DNA of 64,000 nucleotides from Cladophialophora immunda (Eukaryota > Ascomycota > Eurotiomycetes > Chaetothyriales > Herpotrichiellaceae). The DNA is taken from NCBI RefSeq assembly GCF_000835495.1, contig NW_015622544.1:2446855-2510854 (forward strand), given 5' to 3'. Each line of letters begins with the position of its first letter. Position 1 is the stretch's first letter. A program made the translations under genes and the position numbers. This document shows positions 55,311-64,000 of the stretch, piece after piece. The notes beneath the pieces were generated by a model. The model was not told the origin of the DNA. It saw nothing but the letters and a program-made list of their open reading frames with translations, and did no database searches.

Positions 55311-56749
55311 ATGCCTCGACATTTATTACTGTGCCTTGCGCGGGCGCGGCTCGCTCAGCAAACGACACAAAGGGCTGCCCTTACGAACCATGCTTTGGTC
55401 CGACCCTTTCACTCTACCTTGGCAACTCGTACAGATGGAGTCTACAAAGCTCTTACAGAGATGCGGGTTCGAACACCATGGATTCAAGCACTTCGAGAAA
55501 GAAAAGAGGCGGAGAACAATACACATATAGCTGCCGCGGAGAGCCCCAAAGCAGTCCTAACACCCAAGAAAATGTCGGACAGCTATGTCAGCCTTGTCCT
55601 GCCTCTGTCTGTTAGTTGCTTCCCATGCTTATGACATTGTCTCCCCTTGCCAACGGTTGACGTGTACTCCTGTAGCAAGATCCGTGGCTGCTCGACACCT
55701 ACGCGAACTATACGGGTCAAATTCGTATCGGTACGTTGCTCATGGACCTGGATGCGCTGGCCGGCGTGGTCGCCTACAGACATACTGGGGAAGGAGTAAG
55801 CAATGTAACTGCGGCTGTGGACAGGATCACAATCAAGAATCCTATTAGAGAGATTTGTGATTTGGAGCTCAGTGGACAAGTGACCTATGCTACCGGAAGG
55901 AGCAGTATGGAAGTGACTCTGCAGATCGCCAAAGCTCCCGCGCCAGGTCGGCAAGTTGCACCAGAGGATGTCTTTATGACCTGCGCTTTCACCATGGTGG
56001 CACTGGACCCCAGGACCAAACGGCCCGTGAATATCGCTCCCCTGGAAGTCAACACCCCCGCCGAGAAGGCGCTTTTCGCCAAAGGCGAGGAGAACTACAG
56101 AAACAAGAAGACCATGAGATCTGCACACATCTTGACCAAGCCACCTGATGCAGATGAGTCGGCTCTTATCCACAAAATGTGGACCGACTCTCTGGCGTAT
56201 GCGGACAGCAAGAACCCGAAGAAGCAGCCCTCCAATGTCCTGGCCATGTCCAGGACCACCATCCACAGCACTCAGATAATGATGCCGCAGTACAGGAACC
56301 GTCACCATTTCATGATCTTTGGAGGCTTTTTGCTCAAACAGACCTTCGAACTGGCTTTCACCTGCGCGGCCTCTTTTTCACATACCCGTCCGCGGTTCTT
56401 GAACCTCGATCCTAGTACATTTGAAGAGCCTGTACCCGTTGGTTCGGTGCTCTACGTCTCCGCAGGCGTTTCGTTTACCGAGCCTCACCCCAGCGGTGGT
56501 ACTCGCATTCAAGTAATGGTGCGGACGCACGTCCGGCCTGTTGAACACCAGGACCAAGAAAGGAAGTCCACGGGAACCTTCTTTTATACCTTTTTCTCAC
56601 CAGCAGAGGTGAGTGTCTTGCCGCAGAGTTATTCCGAGTTCATGCGGTGGGTAGCCGGAAGGAGACGTGCCGAGAGGCTGTCAGCTATGTTAGACGCCGA
56701 TCCGAATCTCGTCCTCGGGAGTCTGCATGACGAGAACGTGACGGAGTGA
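55311..56749 (+). CDS. Acyl-CoA thioesterase, ACOT9/10 type, mitochondrial
   Basis: A 457-residue hotdog-fold thioesterase from two exons, 55311-55610 and 55676-56749 (GT-AG, phase 0). The N-terminus is Arg/Leu/Ala-rich without acids (MPRHLLLCLARARLAQQ...), a typical mitochondrial presequence. The family block QIRIGTLLMDLDALAGVVAY sits at the exon 2 start and is followed by the first hotdog domain. A second hotdog (HHFMIFGGFLLKQTFELAF) contains the IFGG segment common in ACOT9 proteins. Such enzymes hydrolyse short- to long-chain acyl-CoA to free acid and CoA in mitochondria. Length is normal for fungal members. Intron 1 ends at TGTAG. The gene is divergent from the orphan minus-strand gene. 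Confidence 0.92.
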
Positions 56750-56799
56750 GATGGTTCTTACCACCTATAAGATCATAATTGGAGATAGCAGCCAGTTCG

Positions 56800-56928
56800 A
56801 TGTCTAACAAACGCCGGTCCGAGGTTGATTATGGCTTTAAGGAAGACGTTCCAGATGCGTCGTCCCCGAAGAATGACTCTGACGAGTGGATCCTTGAAGG
56901 AGGCCCAGCTGAAGCTGGAAAAGGATGA
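56800..56928 (+). CDS. Short coding-like ORF, 42 codons
   Basis: Begins MSNKRRSEVDYGFKEDVPDA and ends EWILEGGPAEAGKG. The composition (acidic, Ser/Pro, sensible codon mix) is more protein-like than its surroundings, and its stop overlaps the ATG of the next frame (56925). It could be a first exon, a true microprotein or a remnant. No family is recognised. Confidence 0.25.
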   Translation: MSNKRRSEVDYGFKEDVPDASSPKNDSDEWILEGGPAEAGKG

Positions 56929-57434
56929 GGGAATGGCCAGAAGGCGCCTGGTGTCCCCTCCTCGCTGTCTCGCCCAAGGAATATTGGGGCGAGGAAAGTG
57001 AGGAGCAGAGTTTGGGAGGGTTTGGATGTTTTTGCACGTTCAAAAAGGTTGGCAAGGCAACACTGCCTCATGTCCAAAGAGCAAACGCAGATCAAAGATC
57101 GCTCAGTGTGAGAGCGACGACGATTGGAGAACACCATTCAACGTACTTGTGCACAGCATCGAAGTGAGCTGCAACGGTGATATGTTCTGGTGATATGTAG
57201 GGAGCTGCAAGAGTGAGAATTTTGGTTAACAGAAATGAACATCTCTGATGCTATGGTACAATCCTGTCCACTCTTCTCGAAGCAAGCGTAATGACTCCGT
57301 CCTTCGCGAGGCTCTTCAACACTGGCCACAAGTAGAAGACGTGCCACAAAATCGGTAGTGACAACCTGTCTCGGCAAGCTGGCACTCGCCAGATTGCATG
57401 GCTACCGGATATCGTCTTAGGCAAGTCGGTTGCG

Positions 57435-57689
57435 GTGTACCATTACCGGACATCGTCTTCTCAACATCTGAAATCATGGAATCATCTTGGCTTCAAACAG
57501 ACCAATGCACAGAAGACGGTGAACAGGATCGTAGAAGCTATGTGGCCGAGCCGTGGTCAGAAAAACCAAGTAGGACCTGAAATATGGTCCTTCAGGGAGT
57601 GGTTGCGCGAAACAGTGGCGCCCGATGGTGCTTCAGCTGCTGATCTTGTCGCTTTTCGCGGGTGGAAGTGGTTCAGCGAGGACTCGTGA
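57435..57689 (+). CDS. Possible C-terminal exon, unknown protein
   Basis: An open stretch of 84 codons ending in a natural-looking C-terminus: KSWNHLGFKQTNAQKTVNRI, a helical segment, then WSFREWLRETVAPDGASAAD and a final WKWFSEDS. The Trp-rich ending suggests a real folded domain. The frame lacks a good ATG at its head (it opens at GTG), so it would be a last exon, with an acceptor TCTTAG near 57420 available. I cannot name the family. Confidence 0.35.
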   Translation: MYHYRTSSSQHLKSWNHLGFKQTNAQKTVNRIVEAMWPSRGQKNQVGPEIWSFREWLRETVAPDGASAADLVAFRGWKWFSEDS

Positions 57690-57747
57690 TTCAGTCGAGG
57701 TCGAGGTCGAGGTCGTTTCCGCCGTCGTGGACAGATTTAAGACATAG

Positions 57748-58062
57748 TCACGACTCTTTCGATCCATCCTCCCCTTGTTTGCCTCTGCCCTGCACACTCT
57801 CTTCCCCTAGAACTTTGGCGCTGCCCATAAACAACGCCCCGACGTAACCCCCCAAGAACCGCATATCTTGGGCCTGCACGGCCGTCATCCTCAACAGATT
57901 CTCGGTGTCCGCGAGATGCGCGTTCAACTGCGCCAGCTGTGCGTGCAGATGGGCGTATTGCCGGGTTTTGTTGGTGGATGATGTTGTTGTGTTTGTGGAC
58001 GCCACGGATGAAGGACGCGGTAGGGATTGTTTTGCCGGAGCGAGCGTGCTGGTTCTGTCCAT
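57748..58062 (-). CDS. HSK3: DASH complex subunit Hsk3-like
   Basis: A 104-residue protein with the Hsk3 signature: a helix reading YAHLHAQLAQLNAHLADTEN, then LLRMTAVQAQDMRFLGGYVG and ALFMGSAKVLGEE. Hsk3 is one of ten DASH/Dam1 subunits that ring spindle microtubules and couple them to kinetochores. The N-terminal 30 residues are Ser/Thr-rich and variable, and the short Gly/Gln-rich tail is normal. I start at the ATG 58062 (MDRTSTLAP). The frame continues 17 codons further upstream from a TTG and could include a 5' exon border (TTTCAG). Its small size makes it easy to overlook. Confidence 0.88.
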   Translation of the reverse strand: MDRTSTLAPAKQSLPRPSSVASTNTTTSSTNKTRQYAHLHAQLAQLNAHLADTENLLRMTAVQAQDMRFLGGYVGALFMGSAKVLGEESVQGRGKQGEDGSKES

Positions 58063-58385
58063 TTTGTTCCCTTTTTCCGAGAGCGGCAGTTTTTCTGAAA
58101 GTAGCAGTATCAACGGGAAGACATTTACTCGGGGCTGAAATAACGGTCCAGGGGAATGTAAATGAGGTGGTTTTCATCAAGAGTCCCGAGTTTCTCGACG
58201 CGTGACGCGCAAACCAACCCCGCCTCTAACGAATTCCAGATTCGGAAGCCGTGATGCCGCCCTATTCTCACGCCCACCTCGCCTTGGGGGGTTAAGCTCC
58301 CCAGTGGACCGAAGCATGTGGGTCACAGCTATCGAGTACAACAGCATACTCGTACATCTCATACTCGTAGCCTGCCTGAATACTC
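58063..58385. other. HSK3 promoter, adjoining the pseudogene 3' end
   Basis: About 320 bases with the HSK3 upstream region. A plus-strand 160-codon frame that covers 58202-58684 is antisense to the pseudogene and is not supported. Confidence 0.5.
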
Positions 58386-59291
58386 CTAGACTGATGACCA
58401 GCACGGCGTACCCAGCACCTTTCCTATGTTTTGCCGCGCTTGTTCAAGGGCATATTGCTTCCCAGAAATCACTGCCTCGTTATGCTCTTGTTCTCGGTTC
58501 CATTCTGCAATCATACTCTCAATTGTCTTTCCCTCCTTTCATGAATGGTTTCTATATCATCCTTAAGTCTGTTCAGAGCCGAAACAGATTCTTCCATCTG
58601 TGCCCGGTACCTATCTGCCATCGCGCATGCTTCCATTACCATTTGCTCATTGTGCGACTCCGGTGCTATTCTCGCTTTCACTAGCACTGTTTCGATCTGT
58701 TCCTTACAGGCTCCTTTCAGCTCCACCAGTCCCCTCGTGACCGCTTTACCAGCATCTGTATCGGACAGTAATAGTTGTTTGTCAAATAGTTGATGTTGTA
58801 AAGCCAACGTTACGTAATGTCCCCGCCAGATAAGGTGATCACAAACTAACAGGGCTGCGCTTCGATCTCGTCGAAATCGAAATGTTCGACTTCTTGTGGC
58901 CACCATTCACATCAGAAATCCGGTGTGCTGATAAGCTCCGCTTCTCTGAGTTGTCCGACCTGAGGGTCTACTTTATCCCACATGGTTGAGACTAATACCA
59001 CGGCATCGAAGACGCTGCCATCGCAGATCTTCTGAGAGATTCGGAAGCACTTTAACGCAGAGCCTCCATTCGATTGCTATATGGATATACCCACAACAGG
59101 TGCGTAGTCTGTTGCGAGGTTATTACACACGAATCATTTGATTTTGGTGTCCAGGGGATCCCTCTGTCTAGTGTTGAAAGGGAAACCACACCGACGCGCT
59201 CACACAGATAAGTACAGTAATTACCTGTCGGAGTCTGTTTCGGTATGACAACGCCGTCAGAATTATAGTCCAGTGCTGGTCCCAGTCTCAA
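58386..59291 (-). pseudogene. Decayed fungal G-domain (AIG1/IAN-like GTPase) gene
   Basis: Read on the minus strand in three frames, successive pieces line up in order with a fungal P-loop GTPase followed by a coiled coil. They are: DGVVIPK and PTG (collapsed Walker A, about 59255-59230), a CERVGVVSLSTLDR strand (about 59200), a PWTPKSNDS remnant of a DTPG-type switch (about 59150), GGSALKCFRISQKICD (about 59070-59022), VVLVSTMWDKVDPQVGQL (about 59003-58950), MVATRSRTFRFRRDRSAALL (58906 down), and a long helical tail with LVELKGACKEQIE and LKDDIETIHERRE. Lesions: at least four frame changes and an in-frame TGA at 58914-58912 after TPDF, where the family usually has Trp. The last piece (ESMIAEWNREQEHNEAV) needs another shift near 58525, or a 50-base intron. 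Relatives of this class are often expanded in filamentous fungi. Confidence 0.72.
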
Positions 59292-59340
59292 ATTGCAGGA
59301 CTAGGGACTAGCGCTCTGTTCAAGTATGTACCAGCAATGA

Positions 59341-59372
59341 CCCAGTCAGTCCGGATCCCAGTCAGTCCGGAT
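59341..59372 (+). repeat. Tandem duplication of a 16-base unit
   Basis: Two adjacent copies of a unit containing CCAGTCAGTCCGGATC, without mismatch over that core. Probably a recent slippage or repair event. Confidence 0.85.
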
Positions 59373-59607
59373 CTTCCTCAGATATACGGAGAGCAGCCTT
59401 TAGGTTTTGTGACCAATACGGGCCCCCTGCTTGGATTGCCAGGCTGCAGGTCATAGTAACGAGTCTATCGGAATGATTTCCTCTCACATAATACCTGAGA
59501 ATATTCACACTGCGTCCGTATAGCGAAGGATCCAGTATCTCCGTCCGCTGGCTGGTGAGGCAAAAGTAGGACTTCGACTCCTGGGCAGCACGTTATCCAT
59601 CATTGAC

Positions 59608-59985
59608 GTGAAGATCTTCTTACTTCGCCAGACGGTGACGTGTACACGAGCATGTGAATATATGACAGGGACGAGGCAGAAGGTACCACTCTTGTACCAT
59701 TTGCCGCTGTCACAGATATGCTTGAGTACTGGAAGAACCGCGCAGAGCGATTGCGGCATATTCCCGCACTTGGACACCGCCTCCGCCTCACCTGAATCAC
59801 CACCGCGAACCTCGGCATCAACTCAGTAGAGGTGTCCAAGGGTAGATCTAAGATTGTGAGGATTGATTCTGTGGTGAAGGAAGAAGTATCTATCAAAAGG
59901 CACGACCACGAAATCTGCCCGCCAACGAGGCTTCGCTCTCCGCGGCCGGGCCTGGCTCGGCTATATTGGATCAAGACAAGGCTGT
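59608..59985 (+). pseudogene. Broken coding-like frame, family unknown
   Basis: One reading frame gives about 125 protein-like codons interrupted by two TGA stops (near 59655 and 59793). The pieces are REDLLTSPDGDVYTSM, then IYDRDEAEGTTLVPFAAVTD continuing EYWKNRAERLRHIPALG, then VEVSKGRSKIVRIDSVVKEE. Both stops could derive from CGA or TGG by one transition. I do not recognise the family, and a chance frame cannot be excluded. Confidence 0.35.
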
Positions 59986-60690
59986 GAGAGCCTATGCAGC
60001 CTCGTCACGACTGTCGTCATTTGCCTTCATCCACACCTCTCTCTTCCTGATCAGGTTGTTGCATAAGCAGCTACAAATGTACGTAAGCCATTCCCACTTC
60101 CTTCGCTTGGTCAATGGGAAATTCTGCGCTCACAGAGGTAGGGATTGGTACCTATGCCCATATACAGCAATTTTCGTGTGCTCCTCTTGGAACACTTCAA
60201 GGAATGCAACACGAGCGAAAAACTCATACAACGCTGTCCTGTTGAACAGCTTGTGCAATATACATTATTACTAATTAGCAGGCTTGCAGAAAGGTTCCGG
60301 GCCTCCTGGCCTGTGCTGGGAGCAGTACCGGCAACTTTATGGCTAGTTTGGCGCATTGGCTTTCATCCAAATGCGGTAGTTGCTGGCCTGGAAACCAGCT
60401 TCCGGGGGCCTATCTGCACCTAGGATGCAAGAAACGAGTACACATCTGTACATCATATCGGATTGTCAGCCCTGTTATACTCACAAGAGGAAACGCCCCG
60501 GTAGTAACCGCACTGCAGGGCAGTCAATGATTTTTTCGGGACCCCAAGGAACCCAAGAATGGCGCAAACTAAGTACGCCACAGGCATTTTCCGCTTGCGT
60601 GTGTTCGAACATGCGATCGTGTTTCCTTGATGTGCATTTCCTCTGTATGTCGAACCTGGTCGATATCTCTCGGGCGATCGCCTCTCCAAA

Positions 60691-61744
60691 ATGGCCTATT
60701 CAGTCCTCTTGCTTGGTGCAACTAGCAGGGTCGGCAGCAAAACACTGGAAGAACTAGCTCTTCAACGAGAGCATTTCTCCCGAGTGGCCTTTCTTCTCCC
60801 ACCTCCTGACACCCCTTATCAGGAAACCGAGGTCGCCCCTACCACACTGGAACGTATTCATGGAAACCCTTCCGACTCTGGCTCCTACCATGGCTTCCAG
60901 GTTGTCGTCTCAGCGGTTGAAGATAAGAGTTGGGCAAAGCAAGAGGAATATGCGGAGGCAGCATTTGCTGGCGGAGTCAAACACTTTTATCCCGCCGAAT
61001 GTGAGAGCTGCTTTCCCTCCAACAAAACATATCGTGCGGCTGACGTGGACGGAGACGGCCCCGACCTCAATCATCCTGCCATTAAAAACGAGCAGTTCTT
61101 CGCCGGCATGGTCGCCATGCGTAAACACATCGAAGCGAGGGTGCAGACCGATAACTCTCTCGGCTTCACATGCATCATGACGGGCGCGTCCTCAGATTTG
61201 CTCCTGGAGTCAAATGCCCTGGCGCTGAGCGACGACCAAAGATCAGCGATCTACCTTGGAAATCCCACCGCTCGAGTCTCCGTGACACATAGCGACGAGT
61301 GAGTTTCCTTTCCAACCTTACTTTCTGCTTCGCAGTCAGTCGAACTAACCCGAGAGCCCCAGCGTCGCTAAATTCATCGTTGCGAGTCTCCTCCCCCATC
61401 ATCTGTATAATCTCAACCTAAAGAGGTACCTGTGCTTTGCTGCCTCAACACTACCGAACCTCTCCCTTTTCGATGCCGTTTCTTACGTCCTACGCCATCC
61501 TATCGACGTGACATACGAAGGCTTCTGCTCATCGCACGAGAAGGAGGAGCAGCAGAAAGCGGCAGGCGATAAAGTTCCTCAGAGTTTTCGGCGCAGTGTT
61601 GGATTTGGCGGATTCGAGTTGAAGGAACAAGACGTTGCGTACAACAGGGAAAAATTTAGGTTCGAGGTGAAGGCGAAGACTTGGGCGCAGGTGGTATATG
61701 AATTCTTCACGAATAAGGAACCGTCAAAAGAGCTTAGCAAGTGA
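60691..61744 (+). CDS. NmrA-like NAD(P)-binding Rossmann protein
   Basis: A 329-residue protein from two exons, 60691-61298 and 61363-61744, joining as HSDDVAKFIVASLL (GT-AG, 64-base intron with a CTAAC branch). The N-terminal dinucleotide loop is LLLGATSRVGSKT, where the usual third glycine is Ser. VVVSAVEDKSW and the VKHFYPAECES strand follow, a pattern typical of NmrA and isoflavone-reductase-like short-chain proteins. In fungi these act as NAD(P)-sensing regulators or as reductases in secondary metabolism. The YxxxK catalytic pair of classical SDRs is absent, as in the NmrA group. The C-terminal part (DAVSYVLRHPIDVTYEGFC, then WAQVVYEFFTNKEPS) is intact. No biosynthetic cluster is seen nearby, so the role is open. 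Confidence 0.87.
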
Positions 61745-62394
61745 GAAGCTGACTGGCGCGGATCTATCGTTGCAGGTCCAATGTCACAGATCAGTAGGTT
61801 TGCTATCTATCACTTCCGTTGCGGTTGGGATTGTTTATCACCAATTCTGGAACTGTTGGAACTGTCAAGTCCTCTGAAACAGACATTTCGACGTCGGAAT
61901 CTCGACACGCGCACTTTCCATTTCCATCTTTGGACCCGAGCGTGGCCAGGAGCCTCACTGCTTCAACCTGAGATGCTCCTGCACGTGACTGAGCACGGTG
62001 TAGTTCGGCCTGAGCAACGGATCATCGTGCCCACATCTGGGCCAGGGGGCCGTGTTCCTGGCAACCGTCTATAGTTGCTAACCTATTGCCTTCGGCCAAG
62101 TTTACCCATAACTTAGCACCCGATTCTAGTTCACATCATGGTCACCAAAGTTCCCTTTCTCTAAATTGGGTTAGTCTGGGTCCAAGCTTCGCCATCATCG
62201 CACTCCCCTTACAGTTCCGCATCGCCACGAGGACAGCGAGTCAAGTACTTCATTGCTTAGACATGTTGGCGCTTATGTGCTGTTATTTTGACGGTAAGGT
62301 AGATTCAGGTAGACGGCGTTGACGAAGAGCCGACAAGCTTAAACCCGCTATTCAACGCGTCGGCCCCTTTTCTTTTCGAAATCGGCAAAACTGC

Positions 62395-62545
62395 CTACAT
62401 TATAAATAAAACCTTGTCTAATTTTATTAATTTTACGGTATTCGACGCGCGTTAAAAGGAGCTTTCGAATAATATAATATATAGTTATTCTTATATAATA
62501 TTATTAGATCGGGTATAGTATTGTAGATATAAAAGAGAGGCCCTT
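62395..62545. mobile_element. AT-rich RIP-like patch, likely transposon relic
   Basis: About 150 bases that are suddenly AT-dominated, with runs of TATAATATTATTAG and ATAATATAATATATAG. In contrast to simple AT-rich DNA, isolated CpG words survive (GACGCGCG, TTCGAA, ATCGGG) while CpA and TpG are scarce. This fits repeat-induced point mutation, which converts CpA to TpA. The flanks (about 62330-62395 and 62545-62600) grade back to normal composition. No transposase sequence or terminal repeat is discernible. Confidence 0.5.
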
Positions 62546-62967
62546 AGATTTTTCTCTCTTTCTTTGCGCAGACTCCTCGGGCCGAAACCTTAACTTTAAC
62601 TATAAAATGGCAACAAAGGGAGGATGGGGAATAATACTGCTGAATTCTGTAGGCAGGAAATATCTCTCTACATGAGGGGATCGGAAATTCGGCACAATCT
62701 TTTCCTACTGTGGCAGATTCAAAAGTCTGCCAGCTCCAGTGTACTATCAACCGCAAGCTTTGCCCAGTTCCTTCTCCTGTAGGGTATGCCTGGCATGTGG
62801 CCCTCACTACATTTGAGGCACGTCTCAGGAGGTAGGCGCGTTCTGAAGGATTCCGCCCCCATGACCGGTGAGTCTCAGGTGATCGGTTACCCGGCTCGCG
62901 CGAGCCGACGGTGAGCACAGGGCGGCATCACCCTCGTCCCAAAGGGCGTGAGCTGGATGTGAATTTA

Positions 62968-63190
62968 CTCTGGTCTCATGGGTAAATCGTGTAATGCAAC
63001 GCACTTGTAGGGATACTGTGGCACCAACGCCGCTTTCTCAAACCAATTTCTCTTTGGTCAGTATGGTCAGCAAAGCGCAAGGACTCGCCACAAACCGGTA
63101 GATCAATAATTATGTGGCTACTCTCGCTGTTAGAGCTTGCATATTGCAGGGGATTGTTTCATCTACGCGACTTTACCCATGAGACCATAG
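62968..63190. mobile_element. MITE-like element, TA-flanked, 19-base terminal inverted repeats
   Basis: The left end CTCTGGTCTCATGGGTAAA (62968-62986) is matched in inverted orientation at 63172-63190 with a single mismatch in 19 (CTC versus CTA). Similarity continues imperfectly inwards for about 12 more bases (TCGTGTA versus TCGCGTA). The dinucleotide TA sits directly outside each end (62966-62967 and 63191-63192), the target duplication of Tc1/mariner elements. The 223-base body has no coding frame, so it is a non-autonomous MITE that would need a transposase in trans. Confidence 0.75.
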
Positions 63191-63378
63191 TACCTCGTCT
63201 TGGCAGACTGGTTTGTGTCGCTTTGCCCTATTTCTTCGCAGTCAAGTTTCCCAGGGAATCTACTCTTCTTCCTTTCTTCTACAGTATTTAATATCTGTTT
63301 AACAGCGGATTGTTATGCAATACACCAGCGCAAGCTCACTGGATTCTCCACCTCAAGGCCTCAATCAAAGTGAACGCC

Positions 63379-64000
63379 ATGACTATGGCTGATGGCGGTT
63401 TCAGCTTCTCAAAAGTTCCGCAAATAGATAGCCTGAAGACCCCGGCGCACGCTACCTCAAGAGAGCACAATGTGCCGTTTCGTGTTCCGCCGCCCGCCAG
63501 GAAGGCGGTTCCCACTTCGCGAGATCGACTATCAGCCACTTCATCTGAGGATGAACGCATGTTGACTGAAACGAGAGACAAAGAGTTCGTCACGAGCCTG
63601 GGGAGACCTGTGCGAAAGGGCTCAATCAATTGGGTCGATGCTCTCGCCACACTCCTGTCCATGTTGTGCCTCATTGGGGCAATCGTGGTGGTCAATCCGT
63701 CCTTTTCTTATTCAGCCTACCTCGGATACACAGAACAAATCATAGTCGTGGGCTTTCTCCTTGGCATTATGACCCAGTGCATGCTTCGAACTGTCCCGCA
63801 TGCATTTCTCCTGATCGAAGCCCGGTACGGCCAGTCGACTTTACAGAACTTTGACGGACTTTTACGGTGGACTCCGCTTGCAGACAACATGGGAACCATA
63901 TGGACAGTCTTACTGGGAGTATTGCTCTTGCTGCCTCTCGGCCTGAGCATCGGCTATAAAAGATACACTGGAGGCATAGGCAGCACTGGCTCCGTCACTA
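63379..64000 (+). CDS. Polytopic membrane protein, fungal-specific, truncated by window end
   Basis: The frame is open from the ATG at 63379 to the edge, 207 codons without a stop. The first 85 residues are hydrophilic (VPFRVPPPARKAVPTS). Three membrane segments follow: DALATLLSMLCLIGAIVVVN, IIVVGFLLGIMTQCM and TVLLGVLLLLPLGLSIGY. Between them lies AFLLIEARYGQSTLQNFDGL, a segment I associate with a family of uncharacterised multi-pass proteins in filamentous ascomycetes. No function is known to me. An upstream ATG at 63315 is out of frame, so 63379 (or the Met two codons later) is the start. Confidence 0.75.
   Translation, partial: MTMADGGFSFSKVPQIDSLKTPAHATSREHNVPFRVPPPARKAVPTSRDRLSATSSEDERMLTETRDKEFVTSLGRPVRKGSINWVDALATLLSMLCLIGAIVVVNPSFSYSAYLGYTEQIIVVGFLLGIMTQCMLRTVPHAFLLIEARYGQSTLQNFDGLLRWTPLADNMGTIWTVLLGVLLLLPLGLSIGYKRYTGGIGSTGSVT

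Larger units (their letters stand above)
56750..57747. other. Region with coding-like fragments between ACOT9 and HSK3
   Basis: 1 kb with three plus-strand stretches that read like protein but do not join in one frame: 56800-56928 (listed), 56925-57167 (opens MREWPEGAWCP, contains YWGEESEEQSLGG), and 57435-57689 (listed). They could be exons of an unrecognised gene or pieces of a decayed one. The 3' flank of HSK3 also ends here. Confidence 0.4.
59292..60690. other. Gene-poor stretch with a tandem repeat and a broken coding-like frame
   Basis: About 1.4 kb without an intact gene. It contains a direct repeat of CCAGTCAGTCCGGAT (59341-59372), the coding-like region 59608-59985 listed separately, and the promoter of the NmrA-like gene. 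Other small frames are unsupported. Confidence 0.5.
61745..63378. other. Repeat-bearing intergenic region before the membrane protein
   Basis: 1.6 kb without an intact gene. It contains the AT-rich RIP-like patch and the MITE described separately, and, at about 63230-63370, the promoter of the partial membrane-protein gene. A 97-codon frame (61781-62074) has no supporting features. Confidence 0.6.

Noticed and set aside
55311..55610. A TFIIIC B-box-like GGTTCGAAC near 55466 as part of a tRNA gene
   Set aside because: It falls inside the ACOT9 first exon and has no A-box or cloverleaf around it. No tRNA was found elsewhere either.
58202..58684. 160-codon plus-strand frame with hydrophobic stretches
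   Set aside because: It is antisense to the C-terminal part of the G-domain pseudogene, which explains the sequence better.

Overview
This is a stretch of nuclear genome from a filamentous ascomycete (Pezizomycotina). The evidence is the protein repertoire (a Dnf1-type flippase, Sen1, Orc2, Sog2 of the RAM network, an Hsk3-type DASH subunit, a bifunctional ArgJ), the short GT-AG introns with CTAAC-like branch sites, the C/T-rich leaders, and the absence of operons. I cannot place it to order. The intron-poor conserved genes and the extra membrane-anchored hexokinase would suit Eurotiomycetes or Dothideomycetes, but that is a guess. No tRNA, rRNA, CRISPR array or intact transposase was seen.

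Layout. 1-2.9 kb: no firm gene, only a possible small spliced gene and a guanine-poor tract. 3.0-23 kb: a dense housekeeping block: F-box protein (-), PDX1 vitamin B6 synthase (+), ORC2 (-), ArgJ (+), SEC61 (-), PaiB-like FMN-binding protein (+), SEN1 (-). 23.5-28.2 kb: P4-ATPase flippase (-). 28.2-34.2 kb: a 6-kb gene-poor island. 34.2-36.8 kb: ketopantoate-reductase-like protein with a long disordered tail (+). 40.4-41.2 kb: a three-exon bZIP factor (+) isolated between two gene-poor gaps. 43.4-54.5 kb: four minus-strand genes in tandem: SOG2, an Rqt4/TRIP4-like zinc-finger protein, a membrane-anchored hexokinase, and an unrecognised 708-residue protein. 55.3-58.1 kb: ACOT9-type thioesterase (+) and HSK3 (-). 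58.4-64 kb: an accessory-looking segment with a decayed G-domain pseudogene, a second broken coding-like stretch, an intact NmrA-like gene, an AT-rich RIP-like patch, a 223-bp TA-flanked MITE, and the start of a polytopic membrane protein cut by the window edge.

Spliced models were rebuilt by hand and checked for frame closure: SEC61 (4 exons, 476 aa), SEN1 (2 exons, 2187 aa), flippase (4 exons, 1539 aa), PanE-like (5 exons, 751 aa), bZIP (3 exons, 242 aa), hexokinase (2 exons, 636 aa), ACOT9 (2 exons, 457 aa), NmrA-like (2 exons, 329 aa).

The genes do not form one pathway. The nearest to a shared theme is amino-acid and B6 metabolism: both PDX1 and ArgJ have a TGACTCA (Gcn4/CPC1-type) site upstream. 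I found no convincing new multi-gene system. The most unusual items are the degraded G-domain gene, the MITE beside a RIP-like patch, the zinc-knuckle tail on Sen1, the anchored hexokinase, and the reductase with a proline-rich tail.
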